Notes: generated by a model not told the origin, from the letters alone. 40,061 nucleotides of DNA from Planctomycetota bacterium (GCA_027296055.1 JAPUJT010000080.1:1-40061), one strand, 5' to 3'. Numbered from the stretch's first letter, positions 16,207 to 24,726 are shown. Numbers and translations are program-made.

Positions 16207-18137
16207 GAAACTCCATCTTCGGGGGGAGGGGTGAGGGAGGGAGGTCGATCGATCGCTTCCTGCATCCATGTCTCGAAGAAGAGGAGCGCCCAGAGACGGT
16301 GCTCGTGGGCGACGCCCTCCTGATGCTCCCGGATGAGTCGCTCTACCTCATCCATCCGGAACAGGCCCCGTGACCTCGCCTTGTCTCCCAGCAGCGTCTC
16401 CTTCAGGAGGCCCGACGCGGTGGAGCGGAACCAGTCGCCTATTGGCGCCCCGAATCCCTTTTTCTTGCGCGAGAGGGTTCGCCTGGGAAGGCTTGTCGAG
16501 AAGGCCTCCCGCAGGATCGCCTTGGAGCGAAACGGGCCGACCTTCCACCGCCGCGGGATGCTCGCTGCAAGCTCGACGAGTCGATGGTCGAGAAAAGGGG
16601 ATCGACACTCGAGAGAGTTTGCCATGGTCGTCACGTCCACCTTCGTGAGAAGGTCTTCCGGAAGATAGGTATGGAGATCGACCTCCATCATCCGGTGGAC
16701 GGCGTCCCCGTCACCTGCTCTCTCCCATCGGTCCCGGATGAACCAGGAGGGGTCCCGTCGCTCCTTCTCATCCTCCGGTGAGAGGAGGAGCCGAGCGATC
16801 CCTTCCGCGGAGAATCCTTGCCCCCATCGGATCGTTCGCTCGATCAGCGGCCTGTCTATCCCTCGAAGCCATCGGACGGCGAGCCTCTCCGCCGGTCCGG
16901 AGTTCGGCCGGGGCGGCGCCTCGCGCACCGCTTCCCCCATCGCTTGGCGCAGAGATGTCGGCAGGACGCGGTCCGTCGCCAGCGACGCAAGGAAGGCCCG
17001 GTACCGGTCGTACCCCCCGAACAACTCATCGCCCCCATCTCCCGACAGGGCGACGGTCACGTACGGTCGGGTCATCTTGGCAAGGAGGTAGGTCGGGATG
17101 GCGGATGAGTCTCCGAACGGCTCGTCGAAGAACCAGACGAGGCGGCGGAGAATCCCGAGGCTGGAGGGCGTCACTCGAAGCTCCCTGTGATCCGTCCCCA
17201 GCCGGCGGGAGACTCTCCGGGCGTGGCTCCTCTCGTCGAACTCGGGGCGGTCGAATCCGGCGGTGAACGTCATGGCCGCAGGACGCAACTCGGGCGCCAT
17301 CGCCGCGGCGATGATGGATGAATCCAACCCGCCCGAGAGGAACGCGCCGAGCGGGACATCACTCACCAGGCGGAGTCTCGTCGCTTCCCGAACGGCCTCC
17401 TCGAGGCGTCGCGCCAGGGCCCACCGTGGCATCGGCGAGTCCCCGGCGAAGCTCACGTCCCAGTACCGCTCCACGCGGATTCTTCCGTTCTTCCAGATCA
17501 GAAAGTGGCCCGGAGGCAGCTTTCGGATCCCCCGGAAGAAGGTATGGGGGGAGGGGACGTAGAGATGGGTCAAGTAGGTGGGGAGGAGATCGAGATCGGG
17601 CTTACGGGGCACCCACGGCAGCCGGAGGAGGGCCTTGATCTCCGATGCGAAGGCGAAGCGACGGCCTGAATGATAGTAATAGAGGGGCTTCTGCCCCAAC
17701 CGGTCGCGGGCGGCGAAGAGGATCCGCTCCCTGGCATCCCAGATGGCGAACGAGAACATCCCCTGGAGCGATTCCAGCATCCGGGGCCCTCGCCGCCGGT
17801 ACAGCTCCAGGACGACCTCCGTATCGCTCCGAGTGCGGAAGCGAACTCCCTCCTCCTCGAGGCTCGATCGGATTTCGCGGAAGTTATAGACCTCCCCATT
17901 GTAGACGATCCAGAGCCGGCCTCCGTCCGTCGACATCGGCTGGCTCCCTCCAGCCACGTCGATCACGGCGAGTCGGCGATGGCCGAGCCCCACGTGGATA
18001 TCCGTCCGAGGCACCTTCCTTGCATAGAAGCCTCGGTCGTCGGGGCCTCGGTGGGCGAGGACGTCCGCCATCTCGTGCAGGACGCGTTCGCCTGGCGGCT
18101 CCGCCCCTCGGATCAAGTAGCCTGCGTAGCCGCACAT
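16203..18137 (-). CDS. asnB: Asparagine synthase (glutamine-hydrolysing)
   Basis: The protein has 644 residues. It starts MCGYAGY, so removal of Met exposes the catalytic Cys of the class II glutaminase domain (about 1-200, with LAHRGPDDRG and VYNGEVYNF). The synthetase domain follows, with the ATP pyrophosphatase loop FLSGGLDSS (268-274), VALSGDGGDELFGGYDRY, and LLTKVDVTTMANSLECRSPFLDHRL. It would make Asn from Asp, Gln and ATP, or amidate another carboxylate; many longer AsnB-type proteins beside glycosyltransferases belong to polysaccharide clusters. The stop lies in the direct-repeat array. The start is 10 nt past the stop of the PHP hydrolase gene upstream, so they probably share a transcript. 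Confidence 0.93.
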   Translation of the reverse strand: MCGYAGYLIRGAEPPGERVLHEMADVLAHRGPDDRGFYARKVPRTDIHVGLGHRRLAVIDVAGGSQPMSTDGGRLWIVYNGEVYNFREIRSSLEEEGVRFRTRSDTEVVLELYRRRGPRMLESLQGMFSFAIWDARERILFAARDRLGQKPLYYYHSGRRFAFASEIKALLRLPWVPRKPDLDLLPTYLTHLYVPSPHTFFRGIRKLPPGHFLIWKNGRIRVERYWDVSFAGDSPMPRWALARRLEEAVREATRLRLVSDVPLGAFLSGGLDSSIIAAAMAPELRPAAMTFTAGFDRPEFDERSHARRVSRRLGTDHRELRVTPSSLGILRRLVWFFDEPFGDSSAIPTYLLAKMTRPYVTVALSGDGGDELFGGYDRYRAFLASLATDRVLPTSLRQAMGEAVREAPPRPNSGPAERLAVRWLRGIDRPLIERTIRWGQGFSAEGIARLLLSPEDEKERRDPSWFIRDRWERAGDGDAVHRMMEVDLHTYLPEDLLTKVDVTTMANSLECRSPFLDHRLVELAASIPRRWKVGPFRSKAILREAFSTSLPRRTLSRKKKGFGAPIGDWFRSTASGLLKETLLGDKARSRGLFRMDEVERLIREHQEGVAHEHRLWALLFFETWMQEAIDRPPSLTPPPEDGVS

Positions 18138-18146
18138 CGGTAGCGA

Positions 18147-19979
18147 CTACTCCGATTTCTTTTCAAGGGTGATCCAGATCGGATTGGTAAAGGCGAGTGG
18201 GGTCACCTTCTCGTTGGTGAGGGCCGGAGCTCGATATTTCGCGCCCCGGGCCAGGACCACGACGAAGCCATGCTTCTCGAATTGCAGATCAAGGGTCGTT
18301 CGTAGCCTCTCCACGTCGCGAGTCGCCGGCACCGGGACCCGGTGGGTCACTTTGCCGTCAACCACGACCTCCACCAATCCGACCTCCACCCACGGCGCCG
18401 CCTGCACGGTGATCTGCAGGGAGACCTTGCCTCCCGGAGCCGTCGCCGTCTCCCCGATGCCCTTGCCATTGGCCGACACATCGATGAACGGCCCCGAGCT
18501 GACGATCACGCGCCCCGCCTTGACCGCGTCCGTCACCTCCTTGACCGAAATCTCGGAAGGGTCGTCCTTGCCCACCCGGACGAAGTTCCGGGGATAGCCC
18601 GCGTCCTGGAACACGATGGTGTGTGAGTCGGAGTTCCCCGTCGCCGTCACGCGGTGTCCGTGACGGAGGATGGAGTACCAGTCCTGGAGTATCGTTTCCT
18701 TTTCATCGGGAAGGCTTCCTCCGTTGAAAACCTCGACGGCGTTGAACTCCGAGGAGTATCCGTCTCCGCCATGGCCGGTGTCGCGATCGAACGCGAAGGT
18801 TCCGAAGTAACCCATCCCTCGGCTGCGCGGGTGGTTCACCTGCACCACCTCGGCCCCATACTCCTTCCGGGCCGTCTCGAAGATCGAAGAGGCGGTCCTA
18901 TCCTGGAAGGGAACCGGCGGGAGGCTCGTGTCGAGGGGAAAGGCGTTGAAGTGTCCGAGGCGTGGTTGCCGGGTGGTGATCTCGGTGCCCACGGCGGTGA
19001 CGATCCACCCACCCGCCCCCAGATCGGCCACGGCGGGGGCGTAGTCCGTGATCTTGTTGTGATCTGTCGCGACGGCGAACTCCACCCCCTCCGCGATCAA
19101 CGACGCCACCCTGTCTGTGAGTGAGACACGGCTGTCCGAACTCGGGGCGGCATGGAGGTGGAAGTCCCCCGAAATCCAGCCGGGCGTTTTCACGACACGC
19201 CTTATCTCGAGAGTGACGGTCTCTTCGAGAGAAGACGGGACGAGGATGGTGTGGGGCGCTGTGTACTCGATCCCCCGGAAGGCCCAGACCTCGATAGGCT
19301 CTCCCCGCGGGAGGATCACGTCGACCTCCCCCGTCGCGGTGACGATGACGTCTCCCGAGCCGGCCGCCTCGCTCAGCGACCCGAACGAGAACTGCCGGGC
19401 CCCGCCGGGATCCATCAATCGTAGGCGAGCGGGTACGAGCTTTCCCCCCTCCTCCACGCGGATCCGGACGCGGCTTCCCTCGATCAGCCGGACGGGGCCC
19501 CATTCGAGATCGTCGTGGATCCTCTTCCCGTCCTTGAGCAGGAAGCCGGCGCGGAGAGTGAGGTGGTTCACTCCCTCCTTGAGGGACTTCGCCGGGATGG
19601 GGACGAAGACCGTGTACCTGGGACCCTTCTCCCGTGGGACGAGCGTGTTGAGCGTCGCAATCTCCTGGCCGTTCAGCTCCAGAATGTCCCGGAAGGCCCC
19701 CGATCGATACGCGGCGGTACCGGAGGAAGCGACGTGGTGAAGGCTCATCACGAGAAGGGGCCGCTCGGGCAGGCTCGAGAGCGAGAACTCCCGGCTCACC
19801 TCCACCCCCTCGGGGATCCGGTCGACGAACATGTCGACCGGGGTGTCGCCGACGTGTATCGGATCCCTGGTTATCCAGATGTTGAGGTCGGCATGGCCGA
19901 CCGTTCGTTCGATCCATGCCCCCGTGACGAGGAAGCCCAGCAGGAGGAGAGGGAGGAGGCGGGCCGTGGATGGTCTCAT
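18147..19979 (-). CDS. Exported CehA/McbA-type PHP-domain metallohydrolase
   Basis: The protein has 610 residues and an N-terminal signal or anchor (LLPLLLLGFLVTGAWI). About 250 residues of beta-rich sequence come first. The PHP domain follows, with metal-binding motifs GDFHLHAAPS (about 272), ATDHN, GTEI, VNHPRSRG and GNSDSH (about 450). A beta-sandwich tail follows. PHP domains hydrolyse phosphoester or carbamate-like bonds with a multinuclear metal centre; the substrate here is unknown. The start overlaps the end of the damaged potassium-channel gene by 4 nt (ATGA). That gene would be its upstream partner in an operon, so coupling may now be broken. Confidence 0.86.
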   Translation of the reverse strand: MRPSTARLLPLLLLGFLVTGAWIERTVGHADLNIWITRDPIHVGDTPVDMFVDRIPEGVEVSREFSLSSLPERPLLVMSLHHVASSGTAAYRSGAFRDILELNGQEIATLNTLVPREKGPRYTVFVPIPAKSLKEGVNHLTLRAGFLLKDGKRIHDDLEWGPVRLIEGSRVRIRVEEGGKLVPARLRLMDPGGARQFSFGSLSEAAGSGDVIVTATGEVDVILPRGEPIEVWAFRGIEYTAPHTILVPSSLEETVTLEIRRVVKTPGWISGDFHLHAAPSSDSRVSLTDRVASLIAEGVEFAVATDHNKITDYAPAVADLGAGGWIVTAVGTEITTRQPRLGHFNAFPLDTSLPPVPFQDRTASSIFETARKEYGAEVVQVNHPRSRGMGYFGTFAFDRDTGHGGDGYSSEFNAVEVFNGGSLPDEKETILQDWYSILRHGHRVTATGNSDSHTIVFQDAGYPRNFVRVGKDDPSEISVKEVTDAVKAGRVIVSSGPFIDVSANGKGIGETATAPGGKVSLQITVQAAPWVEVGLVEVVVDGKVTHRVPVPATRDVERLRTTLDLQFEKHGFVVVLARGAKYRAPALTNEKVTPLAFTNPIWITLEKKSE

Positions 19980-20728
19980 GGGATTCGTCCGGACCGCCCC
20001 GAGGAGCTTCCTGCCATTTGGGAGGGGGAGGTGTATTGATCCGGGCTGCCGATAACGAGGATCACGTCTCCCGGATCGAGACGGTCTTCCGGTCCGGGGT
20101 CGTACTTGAACTCCTCATCCCCGGCCTTCTCGAGGGTCTCCTCCTGCGTGGCATCTTCCGCGATGAAGGGTCGCCCCGGCCATTGCTTCTCGTACTCCTG
20201 ATCGGCATCGACCAGGACGAACTTCGCTCCCGACCGATCCAGCTCATTGACGACGTGCTGGCCTGTCGTTCCCACGCCGCAAACGATGATGTGCTTGCTC
20301 AACTCGCTGATCATGTTCAATAGCCGCGCCTTCTTGCGGATCCGGCGAACCTCGCCCCTGACCAGTACGGCCGTAATGGAGCTGAGGCCGTAAAGTACAA
20401 TCCCCATGCCCCCGATGCCAAGGATCATCGTATAGATCTGCGCGCCGGCGTTTCCCTCGCCTTCAATGTGGAGCCAGTCGCCGTAGCCTATCGTCGTCAG
20501 GGTGATCACCGTCATGAAGGCGCATTGCAGGAACGTCTACCTGCCGTCCCCCATGTACCAGTACCCGAGCGTCCCCAGCAAGGTCGTGCAGGCGACGAGG
20601 AGTATCGGGAATCTGAGCTCGCGGGCGAGATGCCGGAAGACTTGTATTGCTACGGCGAGCCGGGAGATCCTCGCCACTTTCCTGGCGATCCGGATGGTCA
20701 TCCCGGTTTTGTCTTGTTTGCGTTTCAT
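19976..20728 (-). pseudogene. Two-TM potassium channel with RCK domain, disrupted
   Basis: Reading from ATG 20728, one frame gives an N-terminal helix (FPILLVACTTLLGTLGYWY), an in-frame TAG (20537-20539, codon 64), then TFLQCAFMTVITLTTIGYGD with the potassium filter TIGYGD. The TAG sits where related channels usually have Trp, so TGG to TAG is the simplest change. After the second helix the RCK Rossmann motif (IIVCGVGTTGQHVV) is normal. But the frame jumps from LEKAGDEEF to DPGDVILVIGSPDQ, the end of a typical RCK-C domain, so most of the regulatory region is missing. Two independent lesions argue for a pseudogene. A sequencing error at the TAG alone would not explain the deletion. The part after TAG could in theory restart at ATG 20515. 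Confidence 0.85.
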
Positions 20729-20809
20729 CGATACCCCCGTCGGGGCGATGAGCCTAGCCGATGACGGGGAGGGCCGCAATGACCCGTGCGTGGCTCCCCC
20801 ACGAACGCT

Positions 20810-22051
20810 CTAGGCGATCATCGTAGAGCCGCCGAGATGCGGGTTGGCGGTATTGAGCGCATCGATTCCCTCCTGCACTGCCCCCTCGATTCGCTCGGTG
20901 AGCGAACGGGTCGCGACGCGCGCCTTTATCCGGAACGATTCGAGGTACTCCTCCAGATCGATCGGCCGCCCGAAACGCACAAAGGCGCATCGGGGGCCGT
21001 AAGGCCGTGGCATCCTGGCGAAGATGTCCTCTTCCAGCTTCTCGACCGTCTCCGCGAACCGATCCAGGGTGGGATGGCTCGCCACATAGTCGGAGCGGTA
21101 GCTCACGATGCGGAAGGCGACCATCGCCTCGTTCGCCCAAAGCTCGGCCGCCTTGTGATCCGCTGCACGCTCGGGATCGATCAGGACAGAATGGATCTTC
21201 CGCCTCGCTGCACGGACGCGATCGATCAGGGAGTCCTTGGCCCGCGGCTCGATGTCCATCTTCTTCTCGAGCTGCCGGAGGACCGAGCTGGCCGATGCCT
21301 TGATCAGACCAGCGAGGTCTTCCGCCTCCGGGATGTCGATCCCCCTCTGGCGGAGATTGCGCAGGAGGGCCGCCGTCCCCGTGGCGCGTACCCGCTCCGG
21401 AAGGCCGGCGTCCTGGGAGACCTCGGCATCCACAGCGCGGACAAGCTCGCTCAGCCTGGCCTCGACCGGCTCACGAATGTCGACCAGGTAGGTTACCTTG
21501 ATCGAGACGGGGATGACGACGACGCTCACATCCTTCTTCGACAGCTCCTTCGCGCTGCGCAGGCCGAGCATCGCCGCCCCCTCGTGGAACGGCGTCACCT
21601 CATCGTTCCGGAGGTAGACGTTCCCCTCGGGGAAGATCGTGAGCGAATGCCGCCCCTCGCTGAGGATCGCCCTCGCCTGCGCCATCGCCTTCGGGTCGGA
21701 CGCATCCCGGTCCACCGAAAACGAGCCCATTCGCTGCATCGCCCAGGCGCCGATCCGGCTTCGCAGGAAGATGTCGTACGCCGCCATGAACTGCGTCGTG
21801 AGGCCGATCTTCCGGATCGCCTCGATGAAGATCTCCGAGTCCGAGTGCGTGGAATGGTTCGGAGTGAAGAGGATGCGAACGCCTCTCGACCGGATCTCTC
21901 TTATCCCATCGGCCCCCGAGATCTCGATCTGCTTGATCTTGCGCCTCCGGGGCAGACGGATCATCCGGTTGAGCAGCGTGAGCAGCCAGGCGATCGGGGC
22001 GATGCGCTCCGGGGGAAAGTAACGGTACGGTTTGTCGGAAAACTCGAGCAT
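20810..22051 (-). CDS. 1-acyl-glycerol-3-phosphate acyltransferase (PlsC-like), long form
   Basis: The protein has 413 residues. The acyltransferase motifs are NHSTHSD (HX4D, His66 and Asp71), the segment around RMGSFSVDRD, and FPEG (140-143). These transfer an acyl group from acyl-CoA or acyl-ACP to lysophosphatidate or a similar acceptor at the membrane. It is longer than simple PlsC enzymes (about 240 residues): the last about 170 residues are helical and charged, without a motif I recognise. The ATG at 22051 has only a weak ribosome-binding site. The gene starts 55 nt beyond the 3' end of tRNA-Sec, in the same orientation. Confidence 0.87.
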   Translation of the reverse strand: MLEFSDKPYRYFPPERIAPIAWLLTLLNRMIRLPRRRKIKQIEISGADGIREIRSRGVRILFTPNHSTHSDSEIFIEAIRKIGLTTQFMAAYDIFLRSRIGAWAMQRMGSFSVDRDASDPKAMAQARAILSEGRHSLTIFPEGNVYLRNDEVTPFHEGAAMLGLRSAKELSKKDVSVVVIPVSIKVTYLVDIREPVEARLSELVRAVDAEVSQDAGLPERVRATGTAALLRNLRQRGIDIPEAEDLAGLIKASASSVLRQLEKKMDIEPRAKDSLIDRVRAARRKIHSVLIDPERAADHKAAELWANEAMVAFRIVSYRSDYVASHPTLDRFAETVEKLEEDIFARMPRPYGPRCAFVRFGRPIDLEEYLESFRIKARVATRSLTERIEGAVQEGIDALNTANPHLGGSTMIA

Positions 22052-22105
22052 CGAGGGCCCGGTTCAGGGGTCGGTCAGTCTGTCCTCAGCGTCGACTGCA
22101 GAGAG

Positions 22106-22203
22106 TGGCGGGAGTGCATGGGAATCGAACCCACCAACCGTGTTGTTCGCACGGCACACTGGATTTGAAGTCCAGGAGGCCCACCAGGTACCTAACCACT
22201 CCC
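22106..22203 (-). tRNA. selC: tRNA-Sec (anticodon TCA), CCA encoded
   Basis: On the minus strand the anticodon arm reads CTGGACTTCAAATCCAG, giving a seven-base loop with anticodon TCA, which reads UGA. The T arm is GTGGGTTCGATTCCCAT. A long variable arm (CCGTG/CACGG) is present. The acceptor strands are GGGAGTGG and GCACTCCC, followed by discriminator G and encoded CCA; the eighth acceptor pair is G-G by my alignment, an unusual mismatch. Length is 95 nt without CCA, as in other bacterial tRNA-Sec genes. It implies that the host makes selenoproteins. SelC is a known insertion target for genomic islands, and the integrase gene lies on its 5' side here. Confidence 0.96.
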
Positions 22204-22460
22204 GCGGTTGGTGTCAAAGAGGTTACGTCAATTGACTGTTCCCGAAAAACCTCTGGCGTACCCACCAGCGTACCCACGGGGATCGGATTTCCCCCGGAGG
22301 CCGAGGTGTCCAGGCAGGTCTCTCATGTTGTTCATGGCGCATGTCGTCTCGTGGTTATCGGGAGTCTTCGGAGGCTTAGGTTAGTCCCCGCGGCCGTGTG
22401 AGTCTATGGGCTTGGGCGAATGGTTGGGAGTCCGGGAGGAGGCGCCTCTGACGAGGGTGG
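22204..22460. other. Gap between tRNA-Sec and integrase; candidate attachment region
   Basis: No gene is seen. The stretch holds AGAGGTT and AACCTCT as a 7-bp inverted repeat (22218-22254), a perfect palindrome GTCAATTGAC (22227-22236) between its arms, and two direct copies of GCGTACCCAC (22256-22280). These are the sort of sites an integrase or excisionase binds, but no consensus is known for this enzyme. No good sigma-70 promoter for the tRNA is visible here. Confidence 0.4.
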
Positions 22461-23615
22461 CTAGGCTCCCGTCTCGGCGCGCTCTTGCTTGTTCCCAGTC
22501 CCCATGACGGCCTGATCGAGCTTGAGCACGGCAGGCCGGGCGAATTCGGGAGCGAAGTGTGCGTACCGAGCAGTCATCGCCGGGGTACTGTGGCCGAGAA
22601 TCTTCCCGACGTCATGAAGGGAAACGCCATTCTGCACCATCAGCGAGGCGGCCGTGTGGCGCAGGCAGTGGAAGGTCACCTTGGGCCTCTTCTCCTCCGG
22701 GATAGCCTTACAGCGAGCCAGTGTCTTGCGCAGCGCCGTCTGGACCATCCACTTGGTCAGCGACACCCCCCTGCGGTTGGTGAATACTGTCCCGACTCCC
22801 ACTATTTTCCGCTCCGTCCGAATGGCGGTCAACGCGGCTTCGAGGGTCGGACCCATGGGGACGACCCGGCTCTTTCCAGTCTTGGCCGACGCGGGCACCA
22901 CGGTGATCAGGTGGAGTGCGAAATCCACGGCGTCCCAGCGAAGGGCCAGGAGCTCGCCCCGTCGCATCCCGGTGAATATGGCGGTAGTGAACAGCGGTCG
23001 GAAGTCATCGTCCGATTCCTCGATCAGTTCCCTGGCTTCCTTGGCGGCTAGGTAGGTCTCCCGTCCCCGGCCACTCTCGGAGCGACGGGGAACCCGCCGC
23101 GCAGGATTCTCGTCCGCATACTCCAGATCGATGGCCCACTGGTAGAGACCGGAGAGGAGGGCCATGTCCCGATTGATGCTCGGACCGGAGGTGCCAGCCC
23201 TTTCCCTGGCATTGGTCCACCTGATCAAGTCCTGTTTGGTGATGTCCGCGAGATCCTTCTTTGCCCAGGTCGCATTCTTGAGATATGCATTGAAACGGGT
23301 CACGTCTACGGCAAAGGTACTCGGCCGCTTGCGCCCCTTGAAATCAGTCAGATATCCGCCGACAGCCTCGCGAAACGTGATTCCACCCGCACTCGTTTCG
23401 TTGAAGACGATGCGCAAGGTCTCCTCGAGGGACCTTCCCTTCGACAGGAAGGCATGGACTTGGGAGAGCTTTTCACTGGCGATTTGCTTGGTGGGGCCTC
23501 CGTACCTCTTGATGCGCTTGCCGTCGTGCCGAAATCGAATGTACCAGCCGGGCCGGTGTCCGCCAGACTTGCGCTTGTCCCTGGCAATTGAGCCGAAGTC
23601 CCTCCGCGTCGCCAT
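22461..23615 (-). CDS. int: Tyrosine recombinase / phage-type integrase
   Basis: The protein has 384 residues, ATG with GGAGG upstream. A short N-terminal arm-binding-like region (GWYIRFRHDGKRIKRYGG) precedes a SAM-like core-binding domain (about 80-165) and the catalytic domain. The catalytic set is complete: Arg218 (FTGMRRGELL), Lys245 (SAKTGKSR), His316 and Arg319 (HCLRH), His342 (LGHSTPAMT) and Tyr351. The enzyme should integrate and excise the element to its right. Its 3' end faces tRNA-Sec. Five nt upstream is the ribbon-helix-helix gene, transcribed with it from the promoter at 23816-23844. Confidence 0.95.
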   Translation of the reverse strand: MATRRDFGSIARDKRKSGGHRPGWYIRFRHDGKRIKRYGGPTKQIASEKLSQVHAFLSKGRSLEETLRIVFNETSAGGITFREAVGGYLTDFKGRKRPSTFAVDVTRFNAYLKNATWAKKDLADITKQDLIRWTNARERAGTSGPSINRDMALLSGLYQWAIDLEYADENPARRVPRRSESGRGRETYLAAKEARELIEESDDDFRPLFTTAIFTGMRRGELLALRWDAVDFALHLITVVPASAKTGKSRVVPMGPTLEAALTAIRTERKIVGVGTVFTNRRGVSLTKWMVQTALRKTLARCKAIPEEKRPKVTFHCLRHTAASLMVQNGVSLHDVGKILGHSTPAMTARYAHFAPEFARPAVLKLDQAVMGTGNKQERAETGA

Positions 23616-23620
23616 GCGCC

Positions 23621-23803
23621 TTACCTCCGCTTCCTCTTCTTGCCCACGTATTCCCGAATCGCCGCCCGCACGAAGTAGGAGACGGTCAGCTCCCCCTCGG
23701 TCGCCTCAGACATCTCGCGAAGAACCTGCAGATGGTTCACCGGGACATAGAGGGCGAACTTCTCTTTGGCTGGAGCCGTCTTTCTCTTCCCCTTCTTCGC
23801 CAT
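23621..23803 (-). CDS. Small ribbon-helix-helix-like DNA-binding protein
   Basis: The protein has 60 residues from ATG 23803 (a GTG three codons earlier is possible). It has a basic start (MAKKGKRKTAPAKEKF), then ALYVPVNHLQVLREMSEATE and SYFVRAAIREYVGKKRKRR, the strand-helix-helix layout of CopG/Arc-type repressors. It heads the integrase transcript and ends 5 nt before the integrase gene, so it may be an autorepressor or recombination directionality protein. The predicted transcription start is only about 5-6 nt before the ATG and there is no Shine-Dalgarno site, suggesting leaderless translation. Confidence 0.7.
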   Translation of the reverse strand: MAKKGKRKTAPAKEKFALYVPVNHLQVLREMSEATEGELTVSYFVRAAIREYVGKKRKRR

Positions 23804-23815
23804 ATCTACCACTGC

Positions 23816-23844
23816 ATGATAACGTCAGACATTATGCCCGTCAA
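23816..23844 (-). promoter_or_regulatory. Sigma-70-type promoter for the RHH-integrase transcript
   Basis: On the minus strand TTGACG (23839-23844) and TATCAT (23816-23821) are separated by exactly 17 bp, each matching 5 of 6 consensus bases. This is the best promoter I see in the window. Confidence 0.75.
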
Positions 23845-23964
23845 TACCCACCACGCATTCTACAGGATTCTCCGGTGGCGGGGACGGGAAAGTGCCGAGG
23901 AAGCAATTGGTAGGTCTCAGGGCCGCTTCTTTTGTAACAAATACGTAATAGAATCCCTCGCAGT

Positions 23965-24004
23965 CTTATACGTCCTTATACGTCCTTCTACATCCTTCTA
24001 ATCC
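23965..24004. repeat. Four tandem 10-bp repeats in the divergent control region
   Basis: Units cttatacgtc, cttatacgtc, cttctacatc and cttctaatcc start at 23965, 23975, 23985 and 23995. The first two are identical and the rest are degenerate. They lie on one face of the helix between the divergent integrase and HTH/primase operons, a place for an operator, excisionase sites or replication iterons. The rest of the 23804-24130 gap shows only a weak TATTAT at 24064. Confidence 0.75.
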
Positions 24005-24130
24005 CTTCCTGCCTTAACCACCTTGGCCTACCCACGTTCCGCCGACGGCTCTTAGGATTGGTGTATTATCACTCGGGCTGAAAGGACCGAGACTTAGGAG
24101 GGAAGTCCTGCTGCTCAGAGGAGATTGTAG

Positions 24131-24334
24131 ATGCCCGAGGAGTACTTCACAGTCCGAGAGGTCGCCGACAAACTCAAGGTGAGGCCGAAGAGCATTCGCC
24201 AGATGGTCGGCCGGGGCCAGATTGGGGTTTTGCGGATCGGCCTCGGGAAAAACGCGCACATGCGAATTCCGGCGTCCGAACTCCAGCGTCTTCTGCGAGA
24301 AGCCGTGACGTCTGCCACTTCAACAGTGAGCTAG
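24131..24334 (+). CDS. Excisionase/AlpA-type helix-turn-helix protein
   Basis: The protein has 67 residues, ATG with GAGGAGA upstream. YFTVREVADKLKVRPKSIRQ followed by MVGRGQIGVLRIGLGKNAHM is the MerR-like winged helix of excisionase (helix_turn_helix_17) proteins, ending in a helix (IPASELQRLLREAV). It may act in excision or switch on the operon that follows. It is the first gene of a tight plus-strand run ending at the primase-like gene. Confidence 0.82.
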   Translation: MPEEYFTVREVADKLKVRPKSIRQMVGRGQIGVLRIGLGKNAHMRIPASELQRLLREAVTSATSTVS

Positions 24335-24339
24335 GTATC

Positions 24340-24726
24340 GTGCCTGAAGGTTCTCCACCAACATCCACCAAATGTAGCTGCCGATGCATCCCTGACGTGA
24401 TCTTCGTGCGAGACGCAATGCGCATCACCGGGATCCGCTCCGAAACAGGGATGTACCGACTCATCAAATCAGGGGCTCTTGGTGCGTATGGCCGCATAAA
24501 TCGGAAGATCTTCCTCTTGAGGTCTTCTTTCCTCGCTGCTCTCCGCGTTCGAGCGGAAGGCGAGACGCCACCGAGGCCGCCAGCCGCGCCCTTTCCTGAA
24601 AAGCGCAAGTCGGGGAGGAATAGCAGGACCCCGAGGGTGGATCCGGAAGTTGCAGAGCTCCTCGAGACCAATTCAAAGAACGGCAGCCGACGCCAGCCAG
24701 CGGAAGGCTCAAGAGTGAAGTCGTGA
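24340..24726 (+). CDS. Second helix-turn-helix protein with basic tail
   Basis: The protein has 128 residues from a GTG start 5 nt after the previous gene. Residues about 20-66 (VIFVRDAMRITGIRSETGMY and RINRKIFLLRSSFLAAL) follow the same excisionase-like HTH layout as its neighbour. The remaining half is Pro/Arg/Ser-rich and probably unstructured. Two Cys (CSCRC) lie near the start. It may be a diverged tandem copy of the upstream HTH gene with a different DNA site. No closer family is recognised. Confidence 0.6.
   Translation: MPEGSPPTSTKCSCRCIPDVIFVRDAMRITGIRSETGMYRLIKSGALGAYGRINRKIFLLRSSFLAALRVRAEGETPPRPPAAPFPEKRKSGRNSRTPRVDPEVAELLETNSKNGSRRQPAEGSRVKS

Noticed and set aside
20537..20539. 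Amber codon decoded by the nearby tRNA-Sec
   Set aside because: The tRNA anticodon is TCA, which reads UGA, not UAG; the gene also has an internal deletion.
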